Assembly: GCA_000720845.1 (NCBI GenBank)
Contig: JODU01000002.1
Span: forward strand, 62,001 to 126,000
Source of the DNA: Kitasatospora aureofaciens
Lineage (GTDB): Bacteria > Actinomycetota > Actinomycetes > Streptomycetales > Streptomycetaceae
Reading direction: 5' to 3'
DNA: 64,000 nt
Part shown: positions 32,840-40,365 of the stretch, piece after piece
Layout: each line of letters begins with the position of its first letter
Position numbering within the stretch: position 1 is the stretch's first letter
The notes under the pieces: model-generated
Seen by the model: the letters and a program-made list of their open reading frames with translations, nothing else
Database searches by the model: none
Told to the model about the DNA's origin: nothing
Position numbers and translations under genes: made by a program

Positions 32840-33307
32840 TCAGGCGACTGTGGGCTGCGCCTGCGGATGGTTCTTCGCGGCTTGGTCCAGTACCCGGGTG
32901 AAGTGCTCGGCCCGCTCGTCGCCCTCGGCCTCCTGGGCCCGCAGCTCGCCGAACCGCTGCCAGTAGCGCCGGCAGACGTCGCTGCTCATGACCATCGCGG
33001 CGTAGAACGGCAGCTGTCCGTCGCGGACGCGGCCCAGGCAGTGTCGGAGGCTTAGAGCGCAGATGAGTCGGTTGGCCGACATGAGCTGCATGTACTCCCC
33101 GGCCTTCATGTCCTCGGGCTTCCACAGCTCGGCGAGGTCACCGTTGGTGGACACCCGGTTCAGCCAGTCGAGCTGGTTGCCCGCGAGGAGCGCCTCGTGC
33201 CGCTCGGCCTGGTGCCGCGCGTCCTGCCTGAGCCGGGCGGCTCCGACCAGGGCGGTCGTGAAGGACAGGGCAGCACCGGCAGCGAGGACGGCGGTGGTGA
33301 GCTTCAT
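32840..33307 (-). CDS. DUF6082 family membrane-anchored protein (155 aa)
   Basis: ATG at 33307. The N-terminal hydrophobic helix (TTAVLAAGAALSFTTALVGA) should anchor the protein. The soluble part has the DUF6082 pattern: QLDWLNRVSTNGDLAELW, YMQLMSANRLICALSLRHCL and YWQRFGELRAQEAEGDERAE. The family is common in Streptomyces, frequently near conservon or HTH genes, with no known activity. It is 59 nt upstream of queD on the same strand, so it may be transcribed with the deazaguanine genes. Confidence 0.7.
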   Translation of the reverse strand: MKLTTAVLAAGAALSFTTALVGAARLRQDARHQAERHEALLAGNQLDWLNRVSTNGDLAELWKPEDMKAGEYMQLMSANRLICALSLRHCLGRVRDGQLPFYAAMVMSSDVCRRYWQRFGELRAQEAEGDERAEHFTRVLDQAAKNHPQAQPTVA

Positions 33308-33381
33308 CGGTCAACGGACCTTTCGCAGATCGGAGATGCGGCCAGTGGGCCGACTGAGGGAAGACTTGGAGTTCCGCCTGT

Positions 33382-33957
33382 TCACGCGGCCTCCGCGAGG
33401 ACGACGGTCGGGGCTTCGTCGGCGGAGCTGTCCGGCGTGTAGCGGCGGCGCACCGCCTTGAGCGCGACGGCTAGTGGCGGCAGACCCACGGTGGCCCTGC
33501 GTTTGTCGAGGGACTCCGGCGCACGCAGCGGGCACAGTTCGATGCCGTCGGCGGTCAGCAGGAGCTGGGTGCCGTATTCCTGGTCGCGTCCGCTGGTGAT
33601 GAGGGCACGGTCGTGCAGGTGCGCCCAGTGCTGGACGAGCGCGTCGTCGGTTTGGACCGCACGCCTGAGCAGGATGGTGGCGGCGCGCTGGAGGGTGAGA
33701 TCGTGGTCGCTGTGCAGGGCGATGCTCCAGGCGGCGCGGGCAGCAGCAGGGCCGACGAGGCGGTGGCCGGGCCACTCGTATTCGCCCAGGACGCGGCGCA
33801 GGAACTTGGTGTTGGCGTGGTCGGTGTGCCGGCCCTGCCCGAGTTGGACTGCGTCGAGCTGGTCGCGCACGCGTTTGGCTCGGTGCATGGCCGATTCCGT
33901 TGCGCGGGCGATCAGCTCGCGGGCAAGGTCGGGTCGCTGCGGTTCGTCGGTTGTCAC
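33382..33957 (-). CDS. DUF6624 family protein (191 aa)
   Basis: GTG at 33957 overlaps the stop of the GNAT-like gene. An all-helical protein with the DUF6624 hallmarks: AWSIALHSDHDLTLQRAATI, LHDRALITSGRDQEYGTQLL and DKRRATVGLPPLA. The Q.YGTQ motif is the family signature. Function is unknown; members occur in many bacteria, often in small regulator clusters. The N-terminal helical stretch (LARELIARATESAMHRAKRV) is Streptomyces-like. Confidence 0.72.
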   Translation of the reverse strand: MTTDEPQRPDLARELIARATESAMHRAKRVRDQLDAVQLGQGRHTDHANTKFLRRVLGEYEWPGHRLVGPAAARAAWSIALHSDHDLTLQRAATILLRRAVQTDDALVQHWAHLHDRALITSGRDQEYGTQLLLTADGIELCPLRAPESLDKRRATVGLPPLAVALKAVRRRYTPDSSADEAPTVVLAEAA

Positions 33958-34604
33958 GCGGTGCTCCGATCGTCCGCGGCCAGATGAGGTGCATGGGTCT
34001 GGCAGCTGATCAATGTGCTGAGCCTGGGGCGGTGCTCGGCGGCCAGTTGGAGGCGGGCGACGCGGTCCCCTTCCCGTCCCGGGCCGGAACCCCGCACGTC
34101 CCAGCCCATGTCCGTGAGCCGGCGCAGCAGGGCGGCGATGGGCTCGGCTTGGAGGGCGTGGCGGGCCAGGATTTCGGCCCGTACGAGCGGGAGGTTCTGC
34201 CGGGCGGCGAGGTCGGAGGCCCACAGGGTGATCAGTCGGGTGATGTCGCCGGGCTGGTCGGGCAGGGTGTGGAAGCGTCCCAGGCGGAGGCAGGGGCCTT
34301 CGCCCCAGCTGAGTCCGGGGTCGCGCGCGGGGACCATGCAGGCGAGCAGCTTTCCGTCCTCGAACAGACCGGCTGACCTCGTCTGCGGGTCGCGGAAGAG
34401 GGCCGGAACGTCGGCTTGAGCGGGCGCGGGCAGGCCGCGCAGGGTGAGCCATCGCTGCCGGTCCTGCACGAGGGCAGCGGCTTCCGCGCGCTCGGCGTCC
34501 GTACGTAACGTGCGCACCGCGTATACGGCACCCGCGTACTTTGACGCGAACGAGGTAGCAGCCAGACGGTCCTCGCGGGCCAGGGGAGTGGGGGGACTGC
34601 TCAC
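33954..34604 (-). CDS. GNAT-like acetyltransferase (216 aa)
   Basis: GTG at 34604 overlaps the stop of the HTH gene, and its stop overlaps the next start. The N-terminus is typical of GNAT proteins (VYAVRTLRTDAERAEAAALV, then RQRWLTLRGLPAPAQADVPA), followed by the strand GLFEDGKLLACMVPARDPG. The central strand CLRLGRFHTLPDQPG ends with ITRLITLWASDLAARQNLPL, where the acetyl-CoA loop should be but the Q/RxxGxG motif is weak. C-terminal MGWDVRGSGPGREGDRVARL would be strands 6-7. Family call moderate; substrate unknown. Confidence 0.5.
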   Translation of the reverse strand: MSSPPTPLAREDRLAATSFASKYAGAVYAVRTLRTDAERAEAAALVQDRQRWLTLRGLPAPAQADVPALFRDPQTRSAGLFEDGKLLACMVPARDPGLSWGEGPCLRLGRFHTLPDQPGDITRLITLWASDLAARQNLPLVRAEILARHALQAEPIAALLRRLTDMGWDVRGSGPGREGDRVARLQLAAEHRPRLSTLISCQTHAPHLAADDRSTA

Positions 34605-35086
34605 TGGTTCGCTCCGTTCCGCGCCGCCGGGTCGGTCGGCAGCAGCTTCCAGCCGTGGGCCAGAATCACCAGGTGGGTGGCGTCCCGCGCGCCTGTGTCG
34701 GCGAGGAGCTGGTCGAGTGCGGCGCGCTGGTCGGCGGGGGCGAGCTTGGCGGCGACGGCGATATCGCGGGGGTCGCTGTGCTCGGCGACGGCCCGAAGCA
34801 GCTGCTTTTGCTCCGGGCTGAGCGTCGGTGCCGGCCTGTCGGTTGTGGGCGGGACCACCTGCTGCGTGGTGAACAGGCGGTGCACGATCACCGGGGGCTT
34901 GCAGCGGGGCGGGCAGTGCAGGCTCTCGCGGATGTCGCGGAGGTACTGGCGGACGGTCACGGGTGACAGGACGGTCTGCGTGGCGATCTCTTGGGCCGTG
35001 AGGCCGTTCGCGAGGTGCTGGGCGACGCGCCGCAGGGTCGGCGTCAGGGGTGTGATCGGTGCTTTGGTCGTCACGGGCGGGGTCAC
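34601..35086 (-). CDS. LuxR-type HTH regulator-like protein (161 aa)
   Basis: GTG at 35086, with GAGAGAGA upstream, gives MTPPVTTKAPITPLTPT. Residues 15-65 form a LuxR/GerE-type HTH (LRRVAQHLANGLTAQEIATQ then VLSPVTVRQYLRDIRESLH). The second half is a related helical unit without a clear HTH core (LLRAVAEHSDPRDIAVAAK then ALDQLLADTGARDATHLVIL). No receiver or sensor domain is present. It is translationally coupled to the GNAT-like and DUF6624 genes and probably regulates this operon. Confidence 0.65.
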   Translation of the reverse strand: MTPPVTTKAPITPLTPTLRRVAQHLANGLTAQEIATQTVLSPVTVRQYLRDIRESLHCPPRCKPPVIVHRLFTTQQVVPPTTDRPAPTLSPEQKQLLRAVAEHSDPRDIAVAAKLAPADQRAALDQLLADTGARDATHLVILAHGWKLLPTDPAARNGANQ

Positions 35087-35211
35087 GGTGTCTCTCTCGG
35101 CTGGGTGGTTGGTCACGGGGAGGGGTGCCGCCGGTCCCCGCGGGGGACGGGGGCCGGCGGCACCGGCCCGTGCGCGGCGGTGGGGAGTCACGGGGTGCCG
35201 CGCACGGGGGC

Positions 35212-36465
35212 TCATGCGGCGGTCGGGTCGGGGCGTGCCCAGGCGGCTTCGGCGGCGAGGCGTTCGGACCACTGGATGTGGTCCTCTCCGAAGGCGGCGT
35301 CGGCCAGGCGTATCCGCTGGACCTCGCCGGTACCGGCCGGTGGGTAGGTGTGCTGAATATCGCGCCACAGGCGCTGGAGGACGTAGTCGCGGTCGAGGGC
35401 GTGGGCGCCGTGCAGTTCCATGGCGTCCTGGGCCGACTGCACGGCCCACTGGTGGCCGAGGTATTTCGAGTTGATCAGGTCGGCGTCGCAGGGCAGGCCC
35501 TGGTCGAGGAGGTGCACGGACTGATAGGCGAGTATCCGGCCAGCGCGCAGCCGGGCCTCCATGCCGCCGATGCGGTCCCGCAGGACGGGCAGATCGGACA
35601 GGGTGCCCCGGTAGCGGGGACGGGTCTTGAGTCGCGTGGTGGTGGCGTCTACGACGGCTTCGTGGATGCCGAGGCTGACGGCGGCCAGGTTGGGGCGGCC
35701 GTAGAGGATGCTGCTGCTCTGGGCCACGGCCAGGCCCTGGCCGACCTCTCCGACCACGTTGTCGTCGGGGACGCGGACGTGGTCGAGGTCGAGTCGGCCG
35801 GCGGAGAAGCCGTGCAGACCGAGGCCGGGACGATGGTCGGGGGCGGAAAGCCCGGGGCGGTCGGCTTCGACTATGAACGCGGTCAGCGCCTGCGAGGTGC
35901 TCACGCCGGGCGCGGCGGTGCGGGCGACGATGAGGTGGGCCCCCGCGATGTGGCAGTTGCCGATGTGGATCTTGCTGCCGGTGATCACCCACTCGTTGCC
36001 GACGCGTTCGGCGGTGGTGTCGATGCCGCCGATGTGCCCGCCGGCGAGCGGTTCGGTCACGGCGATCGACAGCAGCAGGGAACCGTCCGCGACCCGGGGC
36101 AGCCAACGGCCCTTCTGCTCGTAGGCGGCGAAGTGCAGCAGGGCACCGACTGGGATGAGGGTGGCCTGCAGGATGGCCGCGGCAGCCGCCGAGACCCGCG
36201 CGATGCGGTGAACCAAGACGGTCTTGGCCACGTGTCCTGCGCCCAGCCCGCCGAAGACGGTCGGCACGGTGACGGCGAACCAGCCCCGGGCGGCCATCAG
36301 CTCGGCGACCTTGCGCTCCACCCTGCCGGGAGCGGCCTCCATCCGCGCGGCGCGCGGCGCGACGTGCTCGGCCGCGAAGGCGTCCGCCTCCTGCCACAGC
36401 AGATCGTGGCGGGCGGTGAGGTAGGGACGCAGCGCCGGTGGAGGCGTGGTGGGTGTGGCGGACAT
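35212..36465 (-). CDS. acyl-CoA dehydrogenase family protein (417 aa)
   Basis: ATG at 36465. The three-domain flavoprotein order is seen: an N-terminal helical domain (LLWQEADAFAAEHVAPRAAR, then GWFAVTVPTVFGGLGA), the beta domain (LLLSIAVTEPLAGGHIGGID, VITGSKIHIGNCHIAGAHLI, GFSAGRLDLDHVRVPDDNVV), and a C-terminal helical domain (VLRDRIGGMEARLRAGRILA then AMELHGAHALDRDYVLQRLW, where YVLQRLWRDIQHTYPPAGTG is the usual flavin end). The general base glutamate is not obvious. Substrate could be an acyl-CoA or an acyl carrier-bound or amine substrate; the deazaguanine context gives no direct clue. Confidence 0.8.
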   Translation of the reverse strand: MSATPTTPPPALRPYLTARHDLLWQEADAFAAEHVAPRAARMEAAPGRVERKVAELMAARGWFAVTVPTVFGGLGAGHVAKTVLVHRIARVSAAAAAILQATLIPVGALLHFAAYEQKGRWLPRVADGSLLLSIAVTEPLAGGHIGGIDTTAERVGNEWVITGSKIHIGNCHIAGAHLIVARTAAPGVSTSQALTAFIVEADRPGLSAPDHRPGLGLHGFSAGRLDLDHVRVPDDNVVGEVGQGLAVAQSSSILYGRPNLAAVSLGIHEAVVDATTTRLKTRPRYRGTLSDLPVLRDRIGGMEARLRAGRILAYQSVHLLDQGLPCDADLINSKYLGHQWAVQSAQDAMELHGAHALDRDYVLQRLWRDIQHTYPPAGTGEVQRIRLADAAFGEDHIQWSERLAAEAAWARPDPTAA

Positions 36466-36551
36466 GGTCTCCCTCTCCCTGGATGAAGGTCGCAACGCGT
36501 GGAGCGGCCGGGGATCGCCTACGGCTCCCGGGTGGGGGGTGGTGGAACGGC

Positions 36552-37193
36552 CTAGCGGACTGGGGCGCGGGCGATGTGGTCCATCACCTGTGCACTGGCG
36601 TTGATGACGATGTCCCGCAGACGGCGTGCCTCGGCCAGGGGCCGCTTCTCGGGGTCGATCACACACACCGTGCCCAGCACCGTGCCGCTGTCGTGGATCA
36701 ACGGAGCGCCGAAGTAGGAGCGGATTCCGACGGCGTCGACCACCGCGTTGCCGCTGAAGCGCGGGGACGCGTGCACGTCGTGCAGCGGGAGGGCCTTCCT
36801 GCGGGCCATGACCTCCGGGCACCAGCCGTGGTCCCGGCTCATGGTGCGGCCGACGATCACGAACCCGCTGTCCGCCGGCGGCTGGTGCAGCCCGACGAAA
36901 GTCTGCTCCTCCAGGAACATGTTGACGAACCCGTACAAGAACCCGGCCTGTTCAGCCATGTTGCGGGCCAGGTCGTCGAAGTCCTCGTTGGCCACGGGGG
37001 GCACGCCCAAGCGGTTGAGCAGCTCGTAACGCTGCGCCAGTTCCAGCGATTGCTGAGGCCGCTGGCTGGTGAGGGCGGTGCCGGGCGGGGTGAACGGGCC
37101 GCGGTTGGTGTCCCGCATGTCGCGCCGCGGCAAGGACCCTGCGGGCGGGGCGGTCTGCGGCGTGCGGTAGGGGGTGCTGGGGTGCTGTGACAT
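36552..37193 (-). CDS. GAF-domain protein of the conservon (213 aa)
   Basis: ATG at 37193 overlaps the GTPase stop (TGATG). After a Pro/Thr-rich N-terminus a GAF domain follows (about 50-200): YELLNRLGVPPVANEDFDDL, GFLYGFVNMFLEEQTFVGLH, HGWCPEVMARRKALPLHDVH, SYFGAPLIHDSGTVLGTVCV, IDPEKRPL. The cysteine in HGWC and CVIDPEKRP match the GAF proteins often linked to conservons. In many Streptomyces conservons the gene in this position is a cytochrome P450; here it is a GAF protein. It may sense a small ligand for the GTPase switch. Confidence 0.8.
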   Translation of the reverse strand: MSQHPSTPYRTPQTAPPAGSLPRRDMRDTNRGPFTPPGTALTSQRPQQSLELAQRYELLNRLGVPPVANEDFDDLARNMAEQAGFLYGFVNMFLEEQTFVGLHQPPADSGFVIVGRTMSRDHGWCPEVMARRKALPLHDVHASPRFSGNAVVDAVGIRSYFGAPLIHDSGTVLGTVCVIDPEKRPLAEARRLRDIVINASAQVMDHIARAPVR

Positions 37194-37864
37194 CAGGCGT
37201 CCTGGAGGGGCGTAGAGGGGGCGTGACCAGTGCGATTGGTGGTGGCGGCGCTGTTCACGGCGTGGTCGACGAGGGCCAGCAGAACGCCGGCGACGTGATT
37301 CGTGTCGCGGGCGTCGCAGGTGACCACCGGTACGGCAGCGGGGAGTTCGAGAGCGGTGCGGACCTGCTCGGGGTGGTAGCGGTGCGCCCCGTCGAACTGA
37401 TTGACGGCGACGACGAAGGGCAGGCCGATGTCCTCGAAGAAGCTGACGGGCGTGAAGCTGCTCTCCAAGCGGCGGGTGTCGACCAGGACGACCGCGCCGA
37501 CGGCGCCGCGGGAGAGGTCGTACCAGAGGTCGACGAATCGGTCCTGGCCCGGAGTGCCGAACAGGAACAGCTCCAGAGGAATCGGCGCGTCGGGCAGGCT
37601 CAGGCGGCCGAAGTCGAAGGCGACCGTCGTGGTCTGCTTCGCCTCGATGCCCGCTAGGCTGTCGACGTCCGCGCTCGCCGCGGTCAGGTACTCCTCCGTG
37701 CTCAGCGGCGTGATCTCGCTGACGGCGCCCACGGCGGTGGTCTTGCCCGCGCCGAAACCGCCGGCGATCACGATCTTCAGCACGGTCGGCGCACCGCCCC
37801 GCGGGTGCGGCGAACTCCGCGGCACGGCCGTCGGGTCATCCGGCCTGGGGGTAGGCGACGGCAT
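37193..37864 (-). CDS. cvnD: conservon GTP-binding protein (CvnD)
   Basis: The 223-residue Ras-like GTPase has the P-loop GGFGAGKTT (35-43), the G3-type LELFLFGTPGQDRFVDLWYD, where FGTPGQ replaces DxxG, and the NxxD motif VNQFDG. It starts at 37864 and overlaps the cvnC end by 29 nt. The N-terminal 25 residues are disordered. In the conservon the GTPase associates at the membrane with CvnA-C in a switch resembling eukaryotic G-protein signalling. Confidence 0.88.
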   Translation of the reverse strand: MPSPTPRPDDPTAVPRSSPHPRGGAPTVLKIVIAGGFGAGKTTAVGAVSEITPLSTEEYLTAASADVDSLAGIEAKQTTTVAFDFGRLSLPDAPIPLELFLFGTPGQDRFVDLWYDLSRGAVGAVVLVDTRRLESSFTPVSFFEDIGLPFVVAVNQFDGAHRYHPEQVRTALELPAAVPVVTCDARDTNHVAGVLLALVDHAVNSAATTNRTGHAPSTPLQDA

Positions 37865-38243
37865 CAGGCCACTTCCTCTTCAGGCCGGCGGTAACGGCTG
37901 CCAGCAGTTGGGTAGACGGACCGGATCCTGCGCCGGTATCGGCATAGGAATGGGTCAGGGGGACGACGAGGGCGTCGGCGTCCAGGAGGTCGGAGACGAG
38001 CACTTTGACGGCGCTGACGGGCCGGCCAAGGCGTCCCGCCAGCTCGACCACCGACCGTCGGCGCTCCCGGCACAGGGCGAGGATTTCCTCGCACTCCTCG
38101 GCCTGCGCCGGGCCTGGCCTTCCCTGCCCGGCCTCCAGCACGGTTTCCAGAGCGAGCAGGTGCCGCGGTCTGGTACGCCCGCGCACCACGGTGTACGTCC
38201 GCACGAACGCCGACTCCTCGGCCGCGCGGCCGTACGTGGTCAC
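37836..38243 (-). CDS. cvnC: conservon DUF742 protein (CvnC)
   Basis: GTG at 38243 overlaps the cvnB stop. The 135-residue product has the DUF742 pattern: FVRTYTVVRGRTRPRHLLAL, then an HTH-like part (ECEEILALCRERRRSVVELA, GRLGRPVSAVKVLVSDLLDA) and LVVPLTH. DUF742 proteins are the third conservon component and are thought to bind the CvnA/CvnD pair or DNA. Spacing and order match the standard cvn operon. Confidence 0.88.
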   Translation of the reverse strand: MTTYGRAAEESAFVRTYTVVRGRTRPRHLLALETVLEAGQGRPGPAQAEECEEILALCRERRRSVVELAGRLGRPVSAVKVLVSDLLDADALVVPLTHSYADTGAGSGPSTQLLAAVTAGLKRKWPDAVAYPQAG

Positions 38244-38755
38244 CGGACCTCTCCGCCCGTGCCGACGCGGACGGGGATCACCATGTACGGGGCGAACTTC
38301 GCAACGAGCCGGCCCATCTCGAAGCCGACGGTGCCCACGTCGGCGTCCCTGGTGGCGATGACGGCGAGGATCGTGTCCACCTCACCGCGTTCGTTACCGG
38401 GGTGGTTGTCGAAGGCCGCGCTGCACCCGGCGCTCTGGACGAAGAACAGGCAGTCGTCTCGCTCGATGATGACCTGCCGGGCCGGCCTCTTCTTGTCGCT
38501 CGGGCCGGTGATGTTTGCCGCGAGGGAGGCAACGCCGCTGAAGGCGGCGGACAGTTCGTCCGCCCAGTCCTTGTCGACGTCGCTGTCCAGCAGCCGCAGT
38601 CCGTCGCGCGAGAGCAGGACGGCGTGCGTGACGCCCTGCGTCTCGGAGGCGAACTGACGCAGCAGCCAGACCATGCTGTCCCGCTGTCCGCTTGGCGTCG
38701 TCGTAGATGCAGCGTTGCCGTCGGTCACGTTGTTCATCGCGGGGTGGGTGCTCAT
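38240..38755 (-). CDS. cvnB: conservon roadblock/LC7 protein (CvnB)
   Basis: ATG at 38755, 66 nt after cvnA. The 171-residue product is a roadblock/LC7 fold: MVWLLRQFASETQGVTHAVL, RDGLRLLDSDVDKDWADELS, GVASLAANITG, RQVIIERDDCLFFVQSAGCS. CvnB proteins are proposed to act as regulatory adaptors of the CvnD GTPase, as roadblock proteins do for small GTPases (MglB). The N-terminal 20 residues are Thr/Ser-rich. Confidence 0.88.
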   Translation of the reverse strand: MSTHPAMNNVTDGNAASTTTPSGQRDSMVWLLRQFASETQGVTHAVLLSRDGLRLLDSDVDKDWADELSAAFSGVASLAANITGPSDKKRPARQVIIERDDCLFFVQSAGCSAAFDNHPGNERGEVDTILAVIATRDADVGTVGFEMGRLVAKFAPYMVIPVRVGTGGEVR

Positions 38756-38821
38756 GAGGATCGCTCCAGAAGGGGGAAGGGCCAGTGGGTGTACCGGCCA
38801 CCGGGAACGCGGAAGGACGGG

Positions 38822-40339
38822 TCAGGGGGTGGGGTGTTCTGTCGAGGCGGGAGAGGGATTGGCGCTGCCGCCGGCCTGGAGGCCGTTGCGGAAGGCGGCT
38901 GCGAGCCCTGGCGTCGCCGCGGACACGGGGGCTTGCTCACGCTCGTGCGGTGGACGGAAAGGTTCCGTCCGGCGTGTGCGTGTCGGCAGAGCGGGCGCGT
39001 CAGTCGACTGACTTGCCTCCGCGGTCGGTGCCTCAGCGACGCCACGGCGTGCGGCCTGTGCTGCCTGCGGGACGGCGGGAGTCGCGGCCACCTGCTGCGG
39101 CTGCTGCCCGGACATGCGAGCTTCCTCGGGCTGCGGCGCGCCCGCATCCTCGACCGATGGAATTGCTACCAGGAGCCGTGCCGGTATGACGACCAGGGCG
39201 GTGGTGCCTCCCGTCGTATTCTCCTGCAGGAGGACGGTCATCCCGTGTGACTGGGCGATCTTCGCGGTGACCAGCAGGCCGAGCTGCCCGGCCCGGACTT
39301 GGCCGCTGACGTCGACCTCGTCCGGGGCCTTGAGCAGGTGGTTCATCTGTGCCCGCGTCTGCGGGTGCATGGGGATGGCGCGGTCCTCGACCTCGACGGC
39401 CAGCCCGTGTGGTACCCGCTGCGCGCGCACCATCACCCGCGTCGCTGGATCCGAGCACTCGCAGGCGTTCTCGATCAGCTCGGCCAGCAGGTGCGTCAGG
39501 TCCGGCCCCACATGGCCGGGCAACCCCAGCTCGGCGCCCACGGATCCGGCCGCGACGGCCACCCGCGGATACTGCACGACCTCGGAGACAGCGCCACGCA
39601 GGGCCGTCGTGACGGGAACGGGCCGGCGCACGCTGCGCAGGGACTGTCCGCCTAGGACCGCCGTGCTCTCGACCTGGCGGCGCATCCGCGTCACGAGGTG
39701 ATCGATCTCGAAGATCTTGGCCAGCAGTTCCGGGTCGTCGGTCAGCATCTCCAGCTGGCTCAGTGCCTGGAGTGCCTTGCTGACCAGGGCGTGCTCGCGC
39801 ATGGCCAGGCGGCGAAGCACTTCCAGGAGGACCACGGACTGGGATTCGTCGTGCACGCGGATCAGCGACATGATGGCCTGCGCCTGGAGGGCACTCAACG
39901 CGTTGTCGATCCCGGCGTTCGGAGTGGGCGACTGCGCGGTGTGCGGGTCCGGCAACGCTGGACGTTTTCCGCGGCACAGCTCGTCCGCCGACCACTGCAC
40001 CGACTTCTCAACGGCTGCCGCTGCCCCCGTGACCGCGTTCAGTGCTGCCGCCTGGGACTCCTCTACTGCCGACTGCACGGCACTAGCGACTGTGCATGTT
40101 CCGTGTGCCGCCACCGCGACGACCGCCGCCAGTCCGCAGACCAGGCCGGCCAGGACCCAGCCGGGGCCTACGACGGACCCCGACCGGAGAACGAAGGCGG
40201 CGAGCAGCAGCGCGGCTAGGAGTGCCAGGGGCAGTGCCACGGCGCGACGGGCGAGGTACAGCGTGGTCGCGTCGACCGGGGGCCGCCGTCTGCGGTGGCC
40301 GGTAGCGGCCGGCCGTGCCGTCAAGGCGCTGTCAGGCAT
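38822..40339 (-). CDS. cvnA: conservon sensor kinase-like protein (CvnA)
   Basis: The 505-residue product starts at 40339, 26 nt after the GH15 stop. Two hydrophobic helices (ALPLALLAALLLAAFVL, WVLAGLVCGLAAVVAVAAH) are followed by a helical dimerisation region. A histidine-kinase-like ATPase domain comes next: DLTHLLAELIENACECSDPA (N-box), EVEDRAIPMHP (G1-like), GQLGLLVTAKIAQSHGMTVL (G2). The C-terminal ~110 residues are disordered. CvnA proteins lack an obvious phospho-acceptor histidine and probably signal through CvnB-D. Confidence 0.85.
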   Translation of the reverse strand: MPDSALTARPAATGHRRRRPPVDATTLYLARRAVALPLALLAALLLAAFVLRSGSVVGPGWVLAGLVCGLAAVVAVAAHGTCTVASAVQSAVEESQAAALNAVTGAAAAVEKSVQWSADELCRGKRPALPDPHTAQSPTPNAGIDNALSALQAQAIMSLIRVHDESQSVVLLEVLRRLAMREHALVSKALQALSQLEMLTDDPELLAKIFEIDHLVTRMRRQVESTAVLGGQSLRSVRRPVPVTTALRGAVSEVVQYPRVAVAAGSVGAELGLPGHVGPDLTHLLAELIENACECSDPATRVMVRAQRVPHGLAVEVEDRAIPMHPQTRAQMNHLLKAPDEVDVSGQVRAGQLGLLVTAKIAQSHGMTVLLQENTTGGTTALVVIPARLLVAIPSVEDAGAPQPEEARMSGQQPQQVAATPAVPQAAQAARRGVAEAPTAEASQSTDAPALPTRTRRTEPFRPPHEREQAPVSAATPGLAAAFRNGLQAGGSANPSPASTEHPTP

Positions 40340-40365
40340 GGGAATCCTCGTCAGGGGTGGGGTGG

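Noticed and set aside
18000..34000. Search for QueC (preQ0 synthase) or a phage-style dpd restriction set
   Set aside because: No SGGxDS adenylation-loop protein and no DpdB-K-like helicase/nuclease genes were found in any frame examined.
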